A DNA stretch of 47,239 bases from an uncultured Verrucomicrobia subdivision 3 bacterium (GCA_903820285.1 CAIJGS010000188.1:1-47239); one strand, 5' to 3'. Shown: positions 24,423 through 35,062, counted from the first letter of the stretch. The notes: generated by a model not told the origin, from the letters alone. Translations and numbers: made by a program.

Positions 24423-27109
24423 TCGGTTTCCTCCGGAACGGGCGGCATTTTGGCGGCCGGTAGTCTGACCGTAAAGCAGGCCCCGCCGGTGGAACGGTTT
24501 GCGGCGGAGACGTTGCCGCCCTGTGCCTCGGCAAAGCCTTTGACCAGTGACAGACCGAGTCCGGTTCCGCCCGCGGCGGCATCCGGGCCGCGTTGAAATT
24601 TTTCAAACCACCGCTTGGCCTCGCCGGTGGGCAGGCCGGGTCCATTATCCGTAACTTCCAATACCAGCTTGCCGCCATCCAGCCGGGCGCGCACGTCCAC
24701 GCGAGTGCCGGGCGGCGTGTGCATGGCAGCGTTACCCAGCAGGTTTACCAGAATTTGTTCGGTCAGCACGGCATCCAGTTTTACCGGTGGCAGGTCCGCC
24801 GGCAAGTCGAGGGTGACGGTATGGTTGGCGAGAACCCGGCCAAGGCTTTGCCGGGCGGCCGCAATGACATCGCGCAAATCGTGCCAGTCCGGATTGGATT
24901 TCAGGTGACCGGCCTCCAGCCGGGAAAGGTCGAGCAGGTTTTGCACGAGCCGGTTTAGCCGGCCGGCCGCTTCCTCGAGTTCATCCGTGAGGGCTTGCTG
25001 GGCGGGGTTTAATGGCCCGGCATTGTGCAGACCGCTCGCGGCGGTGTTGATGGCCGCGAGCGGAGTCCTTAATTCATGAGACACCGAGTTGAGCAGGGTT
25101 TTGCCCAGGCGCTCGGATTCGGCGATCAACTGTGCCTCCACCTCCGCATCACGCAGGCGTTGCCGGTCCAGCACGAGCGCGATCTGGCGGATGAAGGCAT
25201 CCAGCAAATCCCGTTGTGGTGGTGCCAGGGGTGTGGCATCCGGAAATTTTAGACTCAACACGCCGGTGGCCCGCTCGCCGGCCACCAATGGGAGGTGCAA
25301 ACCTTCGGCGGAGGACAGGGTATCGGTGCCGCGCCCGGCGGACTGGCGATGCTGGAAAGCCCACACGGCAACGGTCTGCTCCTTCTCGGGCAATTGCCAC
25401 GTGCTGGCAAAATAAGGAGCCGGCAGGGTCGCCTCCGGTGTTTCCGGCAAAGACAGGGCGACCGTGGCATGAAAGGTTTCACCCACCTGGCGGATGACCA
25501 CGGCGAGAAGTTGGGCGAGATCAGCGGATTCGGCGAGTTCCCGCGTGAGCAGGTAGAGTGCGGTGGCGCGGTGTTCACGCTGACGTTCGGCGTTTTGCTG
25601 CGACCGGATGCGCGCGGTCAACTGACCCATCGCCACGGCCACAATGAAATAGGTGGCGAACATCATGGCGTCGCCAGCGTTGGTGATACGGAAACTCTGG
25701 CGTGGCTCGGTGAAATAATAATCCCAAAGCAGGGCCGTGGCAGTGGCGGCCGCTAAGGTGGCACCGCGACCAACAAACAGGGCAAGCACCACCACGCTTA
25801 ACAAATAAATCAGCGCCAGCGATTGGTTTGCCAGCAAATGTCCGCCAAACCAATGCTCCAGCAGGGCGTTAAACAGCGTCACTGCGACTACCACCCCCAA
25901 GGCGGCCAGGTAGCTGCGGGGATTGAAAGCTTCACCCGCCAGCGGTCGCGCCGGACGGGTGGAAATCTTTTCTTCTTCGGCGCGGACGATATGGACATCA
26001 ATCTGTCCGCTCTCTCGTATTAACCGGCTCAGCATGGAGCCGCTCCGAAACCAGTCGAGGCCGCGCCAGCCCGCCGGTTTGCCGACAATGATCTGCGAAA
26101 CGTTTTGTTCGCGGGCGGCGCGCAGCAGGCCGCGCACCACGTCATCGTCCGTGGTGGTGACAATTTCCGCACCGAGTTCATGCGCCAGGGCCAGGTGCCG
26201 GGCGAGCCGGGTTTGGTCATCGGCCGAGAGCGGGCCGGGCCGCTCGACATACACGGCCACCCAGGGCGCGTGCAATTCACCCGCCAACCGTCGGGTCCAG
26301 CGCACCAGTGAAGCCGAGCTTGGGCTCGGACTGACCGCCACCAGCAGGCGCTGGCCGGATTTCCACGGCACGGCAATACCATGCGCATGGCGGTAGATCA
26401 GCACGTCCTGGCCGACGCGGTCAGCGGCGAAACGCAAGGCCAGTTCGCGCAGGGCGGAGAGATTGCCGGCGCGAAAGAAGGAATCCTGGGCGGTGGCGGC
26501 GCGTTCGGGCAGATAGACTTTTCCCTTCGCGAGCCGGGCGCGCAGTTCATCGGGCGGCAAATCCACCAGCTCGAACTCCGCGCCGGCGAAGGCGGTGTCC
26601 GGCACCGTTTCGTGAATGGTGGCGCCGGTGATCTGGCGGACCGCTTCGGCGCGGCTTTCGATGTGCTGGATGTTCAGCGTGGTGAACACATCCAGCCCGG
26701 CATCGAGCAACTCCATCACGTCCTGCCAGCGCTTGGGATGGCGGGATTCCGGGGCGTTGGTGTGGGCGAATTCATCCACCAGCACCAGTTGCGGGCGCCG
26801 GGCGAGGGTGGCATCAAGATCGAATTCCGAGAGCTGCACGCCCCGGTATTCGCCGGTGCGGCGTGGCAGCAGCGGCAGGCCTTCGGCGAGCGCGTCGGTT
26901 TCCTTGCGGCCATGGGTTTCAAGGTAACCGATGACCACATCCCGGCCGGCGGCAAGTTCCCGCCGGGCGGCGGTGAGCATGGCGTAGGTCTTGCCCACGC
27001 CCGCACACATGCCGAGAAAGACCTTTAGCCGGCCACGCTGCGAACGCGCGGCTTCGCTCTGGATCGCTGCCAGCAACGCATCAGGATTGGGGCGGTCGCG
27101 TTCGGTCAC
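24419..27109 (-). CDS. kdpD: KdpD osmosensitive potassium-sensor histidine kinase
   Basis: The 896-residue protein has the N-terminal KdpD domain with Walker A GMCAGVGKTYAM (about 34-45) and LVLVDEFAHTNAPESRHPKRW, a UspA-like domain (about 250-370), four membrane helices (about 395-500), a GAF-like region, the phosphorylation site SVSHELRTPLAAI and an HATPase with N and G boxes (LVNLLGNAAMH, DNGPGL, GGTGLGLSLVKG). It senses potassium and ionic state and phosphorylates KdpE. It lies 4 bp after kdpC. The family is normally about 900 residues, so this is full length. Confidence 0.96.
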   Translation of the reverse strand: MTERDRPNPDALLAAIQSEAARSQRGRLKVFLGMCAGVGKTYAMLTAARRELAAGRDVVIGYLETHGRKETDALAEGLPLLPRRTGEYRGVQLSEFDLDATLARRPQLVLVDEFAHTNAPESRHPKRWQDVMELLDAGLDVFTTLNIQHIESRAEAVRQITGATIHETVPDTAFAGAEFELVDLPPDELRARLAKGKVYLPERAATAQDSFFRAGNLSALRELALRFAADRVGQDVLIYRHAHGIAVPWKSGQRLLVAVSPSPSSASLVRWTRRLAGELHAPWVAVYVERPGPLSADDQTRLARHLALAHELGAEIVTTTDDDVVRGLLRAAREQNVSQIIVGKPAGWRGLDWFRSGSMLSRLIRESGQIDVHIVRAEEEKISTRPARPLAGEAFNPRSYLAALGVVVAVTLFNALLEHWFGGHLLANQSLALIYLLSVVVLALFVGRGATLAAATATALLWDYYFTEPRQSFRITNAGDAMMFATYFIVAVAMGQLTARIRSQQNAERQREHRATALYLLTRELAESADLAQLLAVVIRQVGETFHATVALSLPETPEATLPAPYFASTWQLPEKEQTVAVWAFQHRQSAGRGTDTLSSAEGLHLPLVAGERATGVLSLKFPDATPLAPPQRDLLDAFIRQIALVLDRQRLRDAEVEAQLIAESERLGKTLLNSVSHELRTPLAAINTAASGLHNAGPLNPAQQALTDELEEAAGRLNRLVQNLLDLSRLEAGHLKSNPDWHDLRDVIAAARQSLGRVLANHTVTLDLPADLPPVKLDAVLTEQILVNLLGNAAMHTPPGTRVDVRARLDGGKLVLEVTDNGPGLPTGEAKRWFEKFQRGPDAAAGGTGLGLSLVKGFAEAQGGNVSAANRSTGGACFTVRLPAAKMPPVPEETE

Positions 27110-27113
27110 ACCG

Positions 27114-27680
27114 TTACTTTACCCCATCCAACGCCAGATTCAGCTTCAAAACGTTCACCCGCGCCTCGCCCAGAAAACCAAACTGCGGGGGTTCTACAAA
27201 CTGGTCCACCAAGGCGGTGATGCGTTCCACGGGCAATCCGCGGGATGCGGCCACGCGGGCGATCTGAAACCGGGCGGCTTCGGGGCTGATCTGCGGGTCC
27301 AGGCCGCTGCCGGAGGCGAATAGCAAGTCCGCCGGCACCGGGGCGTTGGTGCCGAGGTTATGCGCCGCCCGGAGCGCGGCCAGGTTGTTCAGCACATTGG
27401 TCTGCAACTGGCCGCTGGTCGGCCCAAGGTTGCTGGCGCCAGACGGGACGGTGGCATAACTGCCCGACGAGGGCCGGGGCCAGAAATAATTCGTGCCCGT
27501 AAACTGCTGCGCGAGCAATTCGGAACCGGCGATGGCATCGCCTTTGACAATCAGGCTGCCATTGGCGCGATCCCGGAAGGCGAGCTGGGCGATGACCGTG
27601 ACGACCACCGGATACACCAGGCCGGTGATGACCGTCCAGATGATGATCTGGCGGACGGATTGAATGATTAATTTGAACAT
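27114..27680 (-). CDS. kdpC: KdpC potassium-transporting ATPase subunit
   Basis: The 188-residue protein has one N-terminal membrane helix (IIIWTVITGLVYPVVVTVIAQLAF) and the typical KdpC periplasmic part: FTGTNYFWPRPSS, SGASNLGPTS, PADLLFASGSGLDPQISPEAARFQIARVAASRGL. It stabilises the KdpAB complex. It is spaced 28 bp from kdpB and 4 bp from kdpD. Confidence 0.96.
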   Translation of the reverse strand: MFKLIIQSVRQIIIWTVITGLVYPVVVTVIAQLAFRDRANGSLIVKGDAIAGSELLAQQFTGTNYFWPRPSSGSYATVPSGASNLGPTSGQLQTNVLNNLAALRAAHNLGTNAPVPADLLFASGSGLDPQISPEAARFQIARVAASRGLPVERITALVDQFVEPPQFGFLGEARVNVLKLNLALDGVK

Positions 27681-27708
27681 AGATATCCTTACTCAATGGC
27701 TAACAAAA

Positions 27709-29793
27709 TCAGGGAGCGAGATGCGTGGCCACCAGCAACACATCAATCAGTTTGATAAAGACGAACGGCACAATGATGCCGCCGAGTCCGTAGATCAGCA
27801 TGTTATTCCGCAAGATCACCGCCGCGCCCAGGGGACGGTATTTCACGCCGCGCAACGCGAGCGGGATCAGCGCCACAATGATAAGCGCATTGAAAATGAC
27901 CGCGCTCAGGATGGCGCTCTGCGGCGAATGCAGAAACATGATGTTCAGCTTGTCGAGCGGCCCATGTTGTCCCGCCGACAGCGCATACAGCAGGCCGAAC
28001 ATGGCCGGGAGAATGGCGAAATATTTCGACACGTCATTGGCGATGCTGAACGTGGTCAGCGCGCCGCGGGTCATGAGCAACTGTTTGCCAATCTCGACCA
28101 CTTCGATGAGTTTGGTGGGGTTGGAATCCAAGTCCACCATGTTGCCGGCCTCGCGGGCGGCCTGCGTGCCGGTGTTCATGGCCACGCCAACATCCGCCTG
28201 GGCAAGCGCGGGGGCGTCGTTGGTGCCGTCGCCAATCATGGCCACGAGCCGGCCACCTTCCTGTTCCTGGCGGATGCGCGCGAGCTTGTCTTCAGGCTTG
28301 GCTTGGGCGATGAAATCATCTACGCCCGCCTCGGCCGCGATGGCGGCAGCGGTCAATGAATTATCCCCGGTAATCATCACCGTGCGCACACCCATTTTGC
28401 GGAGCTGGGCAAAACGTTCCTTGATGCCACCCTTCACTATGTCCTTGAGATGGATAACGCCAAGAATCTTCGCGCCATCAGCCACTACCAGGGGCGTGCC
28501 ACCTTGGCGAGCAATGCCATCCACTTTTTCAAAAACGGCTTTATCCACAGTTCCACCTTGCTCGACCGCCCAGGTTTTCACCGCCTCGGCGGCGCCTTTG
28601 CGAATGCGGCGCAGGGCGGAGGTTTTGGCATCGGTCAGGTCCAGTCCGCTCATGCGGGTTTGGGCGGTGAACGGAATGAATTGCGCATGCGGTCCGGAGA
28701 CGTCGCGGCCGCGCAGACCGTATTTTTCTTTGGCCAGCACCGCGATGGAACGGCCCTCTGGCGTTTCATCGGCCAGCGAGGCGAGTTGCGCGGCATCGGC
28801 CAGTTCTTCGAGCGTGACACCGGGAGCGGGAATGAATTCCGTGGCTTGACGGTTGCCAAGCGTGATGGTACCCGTCTTGTCCAGCAGGAGCACATCCACG
28901 TCACCGGCGGCTTCCACAGCGCGACCGGAAGTCGCCAGCACATTGCGGCGCATCAGGCGGTCAATGCCCGCGATGCCGATGGCGCTGAGCAGGCCACCGA
29001 TGGTAGTGGGGATTAGACACACGATCAACGCAAGCAAGACCGGAATGGAAGTCATCACCACGCCCTTCTGGCCGGCGGCGTTTTCGTTGTAATGGGCAAA
29101 TGGCGGTAGCACCACCACCACGACAATAAACAGCGCCGTGAGGCTGATCAGCACAATGTTCAAGGCGATTTCGTTCGGCGTCTTCTGCCGGCGCGCGCCT
29201 TCGATCATGGAGATCATGCGGTCGAGGAACGAGTTGCCGGCCTCGGCGGTGACGCGGATGACAATACGGTCACTCAGCACGCGGGTGCCGCCCGTGACAG
29301 CGCTGCGGTCGCCGCCGCTTTCGCGGACGACGGGGGCGGATTCGCCAGTGATGGCGGATTCATCCACCGTGGCGATGCCTTCAATGATTTCACCGTCGGC
29401 GGCAATGATTTCACCAGCCTCACACACAATGAGTTCGCCGATTTTTAGGTCGTTGCCATTCACGGAAATTTCCTGACCGTTGACGATTTTGCGCGCGCTG
29501 GTTTTGGTGCGCATGCGGCGCAGTTCGTCGGCATGTGCCTTGCCGCGGCCCTCGGCCATGGCTTCCGCGAAATTCGCGAACAGGCACGTGAACCAGAGCC
29601 AGAAACAGATCTGCGCATTGAACAGGTTGAACTGGTGCGGCAGGGCCAGGAAGACCGTGGTAACGATCGAGCCCAGATAGACCACAAACATGACCGGGTT
29701 TTTAATCTGGTCGCCGGGATGCAGTTTCTTGAACGACTCGACGACGGCCTGCCGGACGAGGACCGCGTAATTCACTTCAGCTTTCGCACTCAT
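27709..29793 (-). CDS. kdpB: KdpB potassium-transporting P-type ATPase
   Basis: The 694-residue P-type ATPase has the phosphorylation motif [12 protein letters not shown], the actuator motif TGESAPV, the hinge [19 protein letters not shown] and paired membrane helices. It hydrolyses ATP to power KdpA. Length fits the family (about 680). It lies 27 bp downstream of kdpA. Confidence 0.97.
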   Translation of the reverse strand: MSAKAEVNYAVLVRQAVVESFKKLHPGDQIKNPVMFVVYLGSIVTTVFLALPHQFNLFNAQICFWLWFTCLFANFAEAMAEGRGKAHADELRRMRTKTSARKIVNGQEISVNGNDLKIGELIVCEAGEIIAADGEIIEGIATVDESAITGESAPVVRESGGDRSAVTGGTRVLSDRIVIRVTAEAGNSFLDRMISMIEGARRQKTPNEIALNIVLISLTALFIVVVVVLPPFAHYNENAAGQKGVVMTSIPVLLALIVCLIPTTIGGLLSAIGIAGIDRLMRRNVLATSGRAVEAAGDVDVLLLDKTGTITLGNRQATEFIPAPGVTLEELADAAQLASLADETPEGRSIAVLAKEKYGLRGRDVSGPHAQFIPFTAQTRMSGLDLTDAKTSALRRIRKGAAEAVKTWAVEQGGTVDKAVFEKVDGIARQGGTPLVVADGAKILGVIHLKDIVKGGIKERFAQLRKMGVRTVMITGDNSLTAAAIAAEAGVDDFIAQAKPEDKLARIRQEQEGGRLVAMIGDGTNDAPALAQADVGVAMNTGTQAAREAGNMVDLDSNPTKLIEVVEIGKQLLMTRGALTTFSIANDVSKYFAILPAMFGLLYALSAGQHGPLDKLNIMFLHSPQSAILSAVIFNALIIVALIPLALRGVKYRPLGAAVILRNNMLIYGLGGIIVPFVFIKLIDVLLVATHLAP

Positions 29794-29820
29794 AAAATAA
29801 TTTGGAAATATGTACCGGGA

Positions 29821-31599
29821 TTAAAAGGTGCGGCCGGACATCATCAGGCCATGCTCGACAATAGGGCCGAGACAGAGGGCCGGGAAAAAGGTCAGCGCGG
29901 CAATGATCAGGATGGCGCCGAGCAGAACCACGGCAAACGTTACCCCGTTGGTCGGCAGTGTGCCCGGCGAGGGGGCGGCGGTTTTCTTCGCCGCCAGCCG
30001 GCCGGCAATGGCCAGCACGGCAAGGATGACCGAGAACCGGCCGATGAACATCGCCGTGGCCAAGGTGAGGTTGTAAAAATTCGTGTTCACGCTCAATCCG
30101 GCGAACGCGCTGCCGTTATTGTTCGCACACGAAGCATAGGCATAGAGAATTTCACTCAAGCCATGCGGTCCCTGGTTATTCAAACCTGCGAGACCAACCG
30201 GCAGCGAACAGGCAATGGCCGCGCCACCCAACACGAGAACACTGGGGACCAATATGCCAACCACCGCCCAGGTGGCCTCCCACGCCTGGATTTTCTTGCC
30301 GAGATATTCAGGTGTACGACCCACCATCAGGCCGGCGAGAAAAACGGTGATCAAGACATGCAACAGGATGCCATAGAGACCCGCGCCGACACCGCCGAAG
30401 GCGATGCAGCCAACCATCATGTTCCACATCGGTACCAAGCCGGCGAGCGGGGTGAAGCTGTCGTGCATGGCATTCACCGCGCCGCAGGAAGTGCCGGTGG
30501 TAGCGGTGGCGAAGAGCACGCTGTTCATCACGCCAAAGCGGGTTTCCTTGCCCTCCATCAACTGGCTGGTGCCGAGCACGGGGTTGGTCTGGGTTTCCGA
30601 CCACCAGGCCAGCGAGAATCCGCCCACGAGCAGGGCAAGCATCACGGCAAAAATGCACCAGGCATGCCGGCGGTCACCAATCATGATGCCAAAGGCATAA
30701 ACCAAACCAGCGGGAATGATGAGCAAACCCAGCATTTCCAGAAAGTTTGAGAAAGGCGTGGGATTCTCAAATGGATGCGCACTGTTCTGGCCAAAGAACC
30801 CGCCGCCGTTCGTGCCGAGATGCTTGATGGCAATCTGCGAAGCGGCCGGCCCCAGCGGCACATCCTGGGTTTCCACCTTCTGGTCCACCATCACGGGTTT
30901 GCCATCGGTGCCATTGACCACGTTGCCCTTGTCATCCGTCTTTTGCACCTGGGTGGTGTAGGGCTCTAGGAGTTTGGCGGACGCATAGGGCTTGAAGGTT
31001 TGCACCACTCCCTGCCCCACCAGGAATATCGCCAGCACTACCGAGAGCGGTAAGAGGATGTAGAGCGTGGTGCGGGTGAGATCCACCCAGAAATTACCCA
31101 ACGTCTTGGAAGACGCGCGGGTTAATCCGCGAATAACGGCAAGCATCACGGCAATCCCGGTGGCTGCGCTCACAAAATTATGCACCGCCAGCCCCGCCAT
31201 TTGGGTGAGATAGCTCATGGTGGATTCACCGGCATACGCCTGCCAGTTGGTGTTCGTAATGAAGCTGATGGCGGTATTCAGCGCCAGTGCCCAGCCGACA
31301 TTGGTGAACTTCTGCGGATTCAGCGGCAGCGCGGCTTGGGCCATCTGCAAGCCCCACAACGAAAGCACACAAATGATGTTGAATATGATGACCGCCCAAA
31401 AATAGCGCTGCCAGGTCATTTCCTCCGCCGAATCGACGCCACTGGCGCGATACACGAGCTTTTCGATGGGGGATAGAATCGGGTGCAGCCACGTTTTCTG
31501 GCCCTGAAATACCCGGGCCATAAAGCGCCCCAGCAAGGGCGTGAGGCCGATCAGCAGTCCAAAATAGACCGCCAGTTGAATGACTTCGTTAGTTCTCAT
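29821..31599 (-). CDS. kdpA: KdpA potassium-binding channel-like subunit
   Basis: The track starts at 31620, but MRTNEVIQLAVYFGLLIG at 31599 is the normal N-terminus, giving 592 residues. The four pore-loop regions are present (e.g. GTNGGGFFGQNSAHPFENPTPFSN and TGTSCGAVNAMHDSF). Compared with the E. coli protein as recalled, it has an insertion of roughly 25-30 charged residues before GPAASQIAIK (around residues 215-250, including DDKGNVVNGTDGKP), expected to be an external loop. No kdpF-sized ORF was seen beside it. Confidence 0.95.
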   Translation of the reverse strand: MRTNEVIQLAVYFGLLIGLTPLLGRFMARVFQGQKTWLHPILSPIEKLVYRASGVDSAEEMTWQRYFWAVIIFNIICVLSLWGLQMAQAALPLNPQKFTNVGWALALNTAISFITNTNWQAYAGESTMSYLTQMAGLAVHNFVSAATGIAVMLAVIRGLTRASSKTLGNFWVDLTRTTLYILLPLSVVLAIFLVGQGVVQTFKPYASAKLLEPYTTQVQKTDDKGNVVNGTDGKPVMVDQKVETQDVPLGPAASQIAIKHLGTNGGGFFGQNSAHPFENPTPFSNFLEMLGLLIIPAGLVYAFGIMIGDRRHAWCIFAVMLALLVGGFSLAWWSETQTNPVLGTSQLMEGKETRFGVMNSVLFATATTGTSCGAVNAMHDSFTPLAGLVPMWNMMVGCIAFGGVGAGLYGILLHVLITVFLAGLMVGRTPEYLGKKIQAWEATWAVVGILVPSVLVLGGAAIACSLPVGLAGLNNQGPHGLSEILYAYASCANNNGSAFAGLSVNTNFYNLTLATAMFIGRFSVILAVLAIAGRLAAKKTAAPSPGTLPTNGVTFAVVLLGAILIIAALTFFPALCLGPIVEHGLMMSGRTF

Positions 31600-31660
31600 A
31601 CGCGACCGGCAGATTAGCACCGGCAGCCTTGGAGAGGTCAGTCAATAGCGGGGGCAAAAG

Positions 31661-31677
31661 TATCAATAAAATATCAA
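31661..31677 (-). promoter_or_regulatory. TTGATA direct repeat upstream of kdpA
   Basis: On the minus strand TTGATA occurs twice, 11 bp apart (TTGATATTTTATTGATA), about 62 bp before the kdpA start, in a locally AT-rich patch. One helical turn of spacing fits binding by a dimeric OmpR-type regulator such as KdpE. This is suggestion only; no clear -10 was found. Confidence 0.3.
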
Positions 31678-31787
31678 CAGCTGTTTGGCCGGCTCGGCCG
31701 CGCCAACTGGCGTGTAAAATTTTTTTTACGGCCCCTGCAATCCTGTATTGATTGTTTTTCCGGGCCAGTGTATGCCATGGTCAGACC

Positions 31788-32210
31788 ATGGGCCGGACTT
31801 TCCATTTTGAATGTCCACTATGCCAGTACCGCACCCGCGTTTCCGGCGGGGCGGATGCCGGCATCAACTGCTCCATTCAAACCATCATCTGCCATGACTG
31901 CCGCGAGCTCTATGATGTTTTCACCAAGGTTCGCCGCCTGACAGAAACCACCGGCGTGGTTAGGAAGCAATTGGGTTTTATGCCGGATCGGCTGATTCCG
32001 CCCCCGTTCCTGCGCGATGGTTCCATGAAGACCCTCGCCATTCCACTGAAGAACTCGGGACCGGCACGGGCTTTTTTCTGGGAGCAATTAAAACTGGTGT
32101 GTCCGTCATCTGCTCATCACCGGGTGGAAGTCTGGAAAGACCCCGGCCGGTGCCCGCGGTGTGGCTGTTATCTGGAAAAGACGGTTTTCCCCTTCCGGCT
32201 TTGGGAATAA
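31788..32210 (+). CDS. Zinc-ribbon protein of unknown function
   Basis: The track begins at a TTG at 31752; the ATG at 31788 (MGRTFHFEC) is a better start, giving 140 residues. Cysteine pairs CPLC (about 9-12) and CHDC (about 36-39) near the N-terminus and CPRCGC near the C-terminus indicate zinc-ribbon folds. No enzyme motif is visible. It is divergent from kdpA and converges on the LuxR gene 18 bp away. Role unknown. Confidence 0.7.
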   Translation: MGRTFHFECPLCQYRTRVSGGADAGINCSIQTIICHDCRELYDVFTKVRRLTETTGVVRKQLGFMPDRLIPPPFLRDGSMKTLAIPLKNSGPARAFFWEQLKLVCPSSAHHRVEVWKDPGRCPRCGCYLEKTVFPFRLWE

Positions 32211-32228
32211 TGCGCCGACCAGATCCGG

Positions 32229-33320
32229 CTACGACAGTTTGATTTTCCAGCCCAGCCGCTCGGCTTGCAGCCGGTTTTCCACTCCCAATTTACGGAAAAT
32301 CCGTTCCACATGCTTGTGCACCGTGCGCGGTTTCATGCCTAGGATGATGGCGGTTTCCGGATAGGTTTTGCCTTCGCACATCCAGTGGTAAACCTCCCGC
32401 TCACGCCGGGTCAGTGAAGCGCCCCGGGCAATGCTGGCGGTGTGGTCATGCAACGTTTCCACCAGCAGCAGATCCGCCGAGCCGTCGGGATGAGAGCGAC
32501 AGGTGACTTCCAGCCGGCCGATTTGATTTTTTACCAGCATCGTTTGCGGCGGGAGCAAGTGTTCCTCGTCCGAGGTCTGATCCCACGACTGGCAGCGCAT
32601 CCATCTCGCCAGGGTTTCGGGCAGGGCGGCACCGTTACAATCGCCGGGAAAATAATTTTGCAGCCAGCTGATGGCGCGCGCTGAAATCTGACAGACTTTC
32701 AGATCGGCTCCCACCTCGATCAGCTCCGGCTCGGAACCGGCAAACCCGGACTCCGGTCCCTGCTGCCGGTGCCGGATGCTCGCCTGTGCCCAAGCATGGT
32801 TATGGGCCTGGCGAAAATGCGGCACCAGCACGGAGAGCACTCGCCGGTCGCGCTCCGAAAAATCGCTGCCACGCCGGTTGAGCATCAGCACCACCCGGGC
32901 ATCGGGCAATTTGGGCAGCACACAGATCATCTGGTGTTGAATGCCGACCCGGCGGTAGAATTCATTATAAACACCGGTCCGGAAAAACTTCCGGGGTGCT
33001 ACCAGATCGGAGATTTTGAGCGGCCGGTCCACCTGTTGCAACATTGGTTCAAACAACGGATGCTCATGAATGTGGGCCAGCAGGGCGGGAACATGGTTCC
33101 GGAACTGTTCACTAGCTGGCCGCTGTAAAAATCGGAATCTCCAGGGCCGGTCGTTGTCCCCCTTCAACCACTTGCCATAGGTGACCATTTCACAGGGCAC
33201 CAGGTCGCCCGTGATTTTTAACATGCGTTGGACCAGATTGGTGCCCGCGTCAAATACCTGCAATTCCCGCAAACCTGCTACGACCGCAGCAAGATCCTTC
33301 TGTTTCAACCGTGTTTCCAT
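32229..33320 (-). CDS. LuxR-type transcriptional regulator
   Basis: The 363-residue protein has a long N-terminal region with GAF-like features (DLVAPRKFFRTGVYNEFYRRVGIQHQMI, VVLMLNRRGSDFSERDRRVL). A C-terminal LuxR/FixJ helix-turn-helix is seen in TRREREVYHWMCEGKTYPETAIILGMKPRTVHKHVERIFRKLGVENR (about 300-350). The input region would sense a ligand or redox signal. No target is evident; it is flanked by the zinc-ribbon protein and yajQ. The ATG at 33320 gives METRLKQKDL. Confidence 0.88.
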   Translation of the reverse strand: METRLKQKDLAAVVAGLRELQVFDAGTNLVQRMLKITGDLVPCEMVTYGKWLKGDNDRPWRFRFLQRPASEQFRNHVPALLAHIHEHPLFEPMLQQVDRPLKISDLVAPRKFFRTGVYNEFYRRVGIQHQMICVLPKLPDARVVLMLNRRGSDFSERDRRVLSVLVPHFRQAHNHAWAQASIRHRQQGPESGFAGSEPELIEVGADLKVCQISARAISWLQNYFPGDCNGAALPETLARWMRCQSWDQTSDEEHLLPPQTMLVKNQIGRLEVTCRSHPDGSADLLLVETLHDHTASIARGASLTRREREVYHWMCEGKTYPETAIILGMKPRTVHKHVERIFRKLGVENRLQAERLGWKIKLS

Positions 33321-33522
33321 GCCAAATTCCGTGTTTCCTCCCTTGTTATCAAGGAGTGTTGTTCTTGGTTCCGATCCCGACTGATTGGCCTAAGGATATA
33401 TTCAGTGTCTACTGGGACGCAATGCTGGCTGAACATTTTTTGCCACGTGAACGGCTGATTTTGGGTAGGAAAAGCAGCCGGACGGAAGACCGGCGCGAGA
33501 TTAATCATTCCGAAGCAGCAGC

Positions 33523-34008
33523 TTAATCGCGGAAATTGACAAACTGCACGGCCACGGGGAATTCTTTGCCGCGAATGGCGGTTATGACCGTCTGCAATTC
33601 GTCCCGGCTTTTGCCGTTCACACGCACCTCGTCGCCCTGAATCTGGGTGGTCACCTTGAACTTGCCGTCGCGGATGAAGGTGGTGATCTGCTTGGCCACG
33701 GTGCTTTCGATGCCCTGCTTGATCTTGATGCTTTGGCGCGCGTGGCCCAGCGGGGAAATATCCGGGTCCACCTGTTCCACGCTCTTGAGGCTGATACCGC
33801 GTTTGGCGAGTTTGCCGATGACCATCTCATTGAGGGTGCGCACCTTGTAGGCGTCCTCGGCGGTCAGTTTGATTTCGGTGGCTTCGAGGATAATCTCCGC
33901 CTTGCTGCCCTTGAAATCAAAGCGGTTGGCCAGTTCTTTTTTGGCCTGGTTGACGGCGTTTTCGATTTCCATCGAATTGACCTGCGAAACAATGTCGAAT
34001 GAAGGCAT
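33523..34008 (-). CDS. yajQ: YajQ family nucleotide-binding protein
   Basis: The 161-residue protein begins MPSFDIVSQVNSMEIENAVNQA and contains NRFDFKGSKAEI, DISPLGHARQSIKIKQGI and DEVRVNGKSRDELQ, all family hallmarks. YajQ proteins have two RRM-like folds; some bind cyclic di-GMP and act as transcription co-factors. Length matches E. coli YajQ (about 163). It is divergent from the MBL-fold gene. Confidence 0.95.
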   Translation of the reverse strand: MPSFDIVSQVNSMEIENAVNQAKKELANRFDFKGSKAEIILEATEIKLTAEDAYKVRTLNEMVIGKLAKRGISLKSVEQVDPDISPLGHARQSIKIKQGIESTVAKQITTFIRDGKFKVTTQIQGDEVRVNGKSRDELQTVITAIRGKEFPVAVQFVNFRD

Positions 34009-34109
34009 GGACGCAGGTTAGACGATTTGGCGCCATTTGTCATCAGTGCTCCCACCGACCCGCAAATTATTCCCGTTCATTCCGCCGGTTTATAGATTAG
34101 GATCACGGT

Positions 34110-35039
34110 ATGCAGGAATCCGGCTCAGTCCGTCCGGTGCCGCCCAAGCGCAAGCTTCCGCGGTCGTTCAAGGATTTGACGCCCGCCAAACACTTCAATC
34201 CGCGCACCTTTTTCCAGGAGCTGATCTGGAAAGGCTGGTTTACGCCCCGGCGAGGCGTTCAGCGGCAGCCGGTATTTCCCAAACTCAAACGCCGGCAGGT
34301 GGCCATCACCTGGATTGGGCACGCGTCGTTTCTCATCCAGTTCAACGACTTGAACGTGCTGATCGATCCGAATTTTGCCAACTGGCTGTTTCTGATGAAA
34401 CGCATCAAACGGGCGGGCCTGAAGCTCAAGGACCTGCCGCCGATTGATCTGGTTTTGCTTTCCCACGCGCACTTTGATCATTTTCATAAGCCCACCCTGC
34501 GGCGGCTGCCGGCGACCAAAATCGGGGTTATGCCGTGGGGCGTCGGTGATCTGGCGCGCAACCTGGGTTTCGCCCGCGTCATCGAACTGGACTGGTGGGA
34601 ATCGTTTTCCCAGCGCGATTGGAAAGTGACATTTACGCCCAGCGCACATTGGGGCGCGCGAACGCTGCATGATCATCATCGTGGTTACGGTGGGTTTGTG
34701 CTGGAATATCAGGGCCGTAAAATTTATCACGCCGGCGACAGCGCCTATTTTGACGGTTTCGCGGAAATTGGCAAACGGCTCGCTCCGGAAATCGCCCTGC
34801 TGCCCATTGGCGCGTACCACCCGGAGTCATTCCGCCGGGTGCACATGGGACCGGATGAAGCAGTACAAGCCTTCAAAGATCTGCGGGCGAAAACATTTGT
34901 CCCGATGCACTACGGCACCTTCAAGTTGTCCTTCGAATCCATGGATGAGCCACCCCGGTGGCTGCGGGAAATCGTGGCGGAACAAAAATTAACTTCCCGG
35001 TTGAAAATTCTGGAAGAAGGCGTGCCGCGCGTTTTTTAA
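34110..35039 (+). CDS. MBL-fold metal-dependent hydrolase (UlaG/NAPE-PLD-like)
   Basis: The 309-residue protein has ITWIGHASFLIQ, the metal motif LSHAHFDHFH (HxHxDH), HAGDSAYFDGFAEIG and LLPIGAYHPESFRRVHMGPDEAVQAF, ending with VPMHYGTFKLSFE. This combination is typical of the branch containing NAPE-hydrolysing phospholipase D and UlaG, so a phospholipid or phosphodiester substrate is plausible. There is no signal peptide. It converges on the glycosidase gene 23 bp away. Confidence 0.9.
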   Translation: MQESGSVRPVPPKRKLPRSFKDLTPAKHFNPRTFFQELIWKGWFTPRRGVQRQPVFPKLKRRQVAITWIGHASFLIQFNDLNVLIDPNFANWLFLMKRIKRAGLKLKDLPPIDLVLLSHAHFDHFHKPTLRRLPATKIGVMPWGVGDLARNLGFARVIELDWWESFSQRDWKVTFTPSAHWGARTLHDHHRGYGGFVLEYQGRKIYHAGDSAYFDGFAEIGKRLAPEIALLPIGAYHPESFRRVHMGPDEAVQAFKDLRAKTFVPMHYGTFKLSFESMDEPPRWLREIVAEQKLTSRLKILEEGVPRVF

Positions 35040-35062
35040 GGCGGAGTCATTGCAACGTCGCT

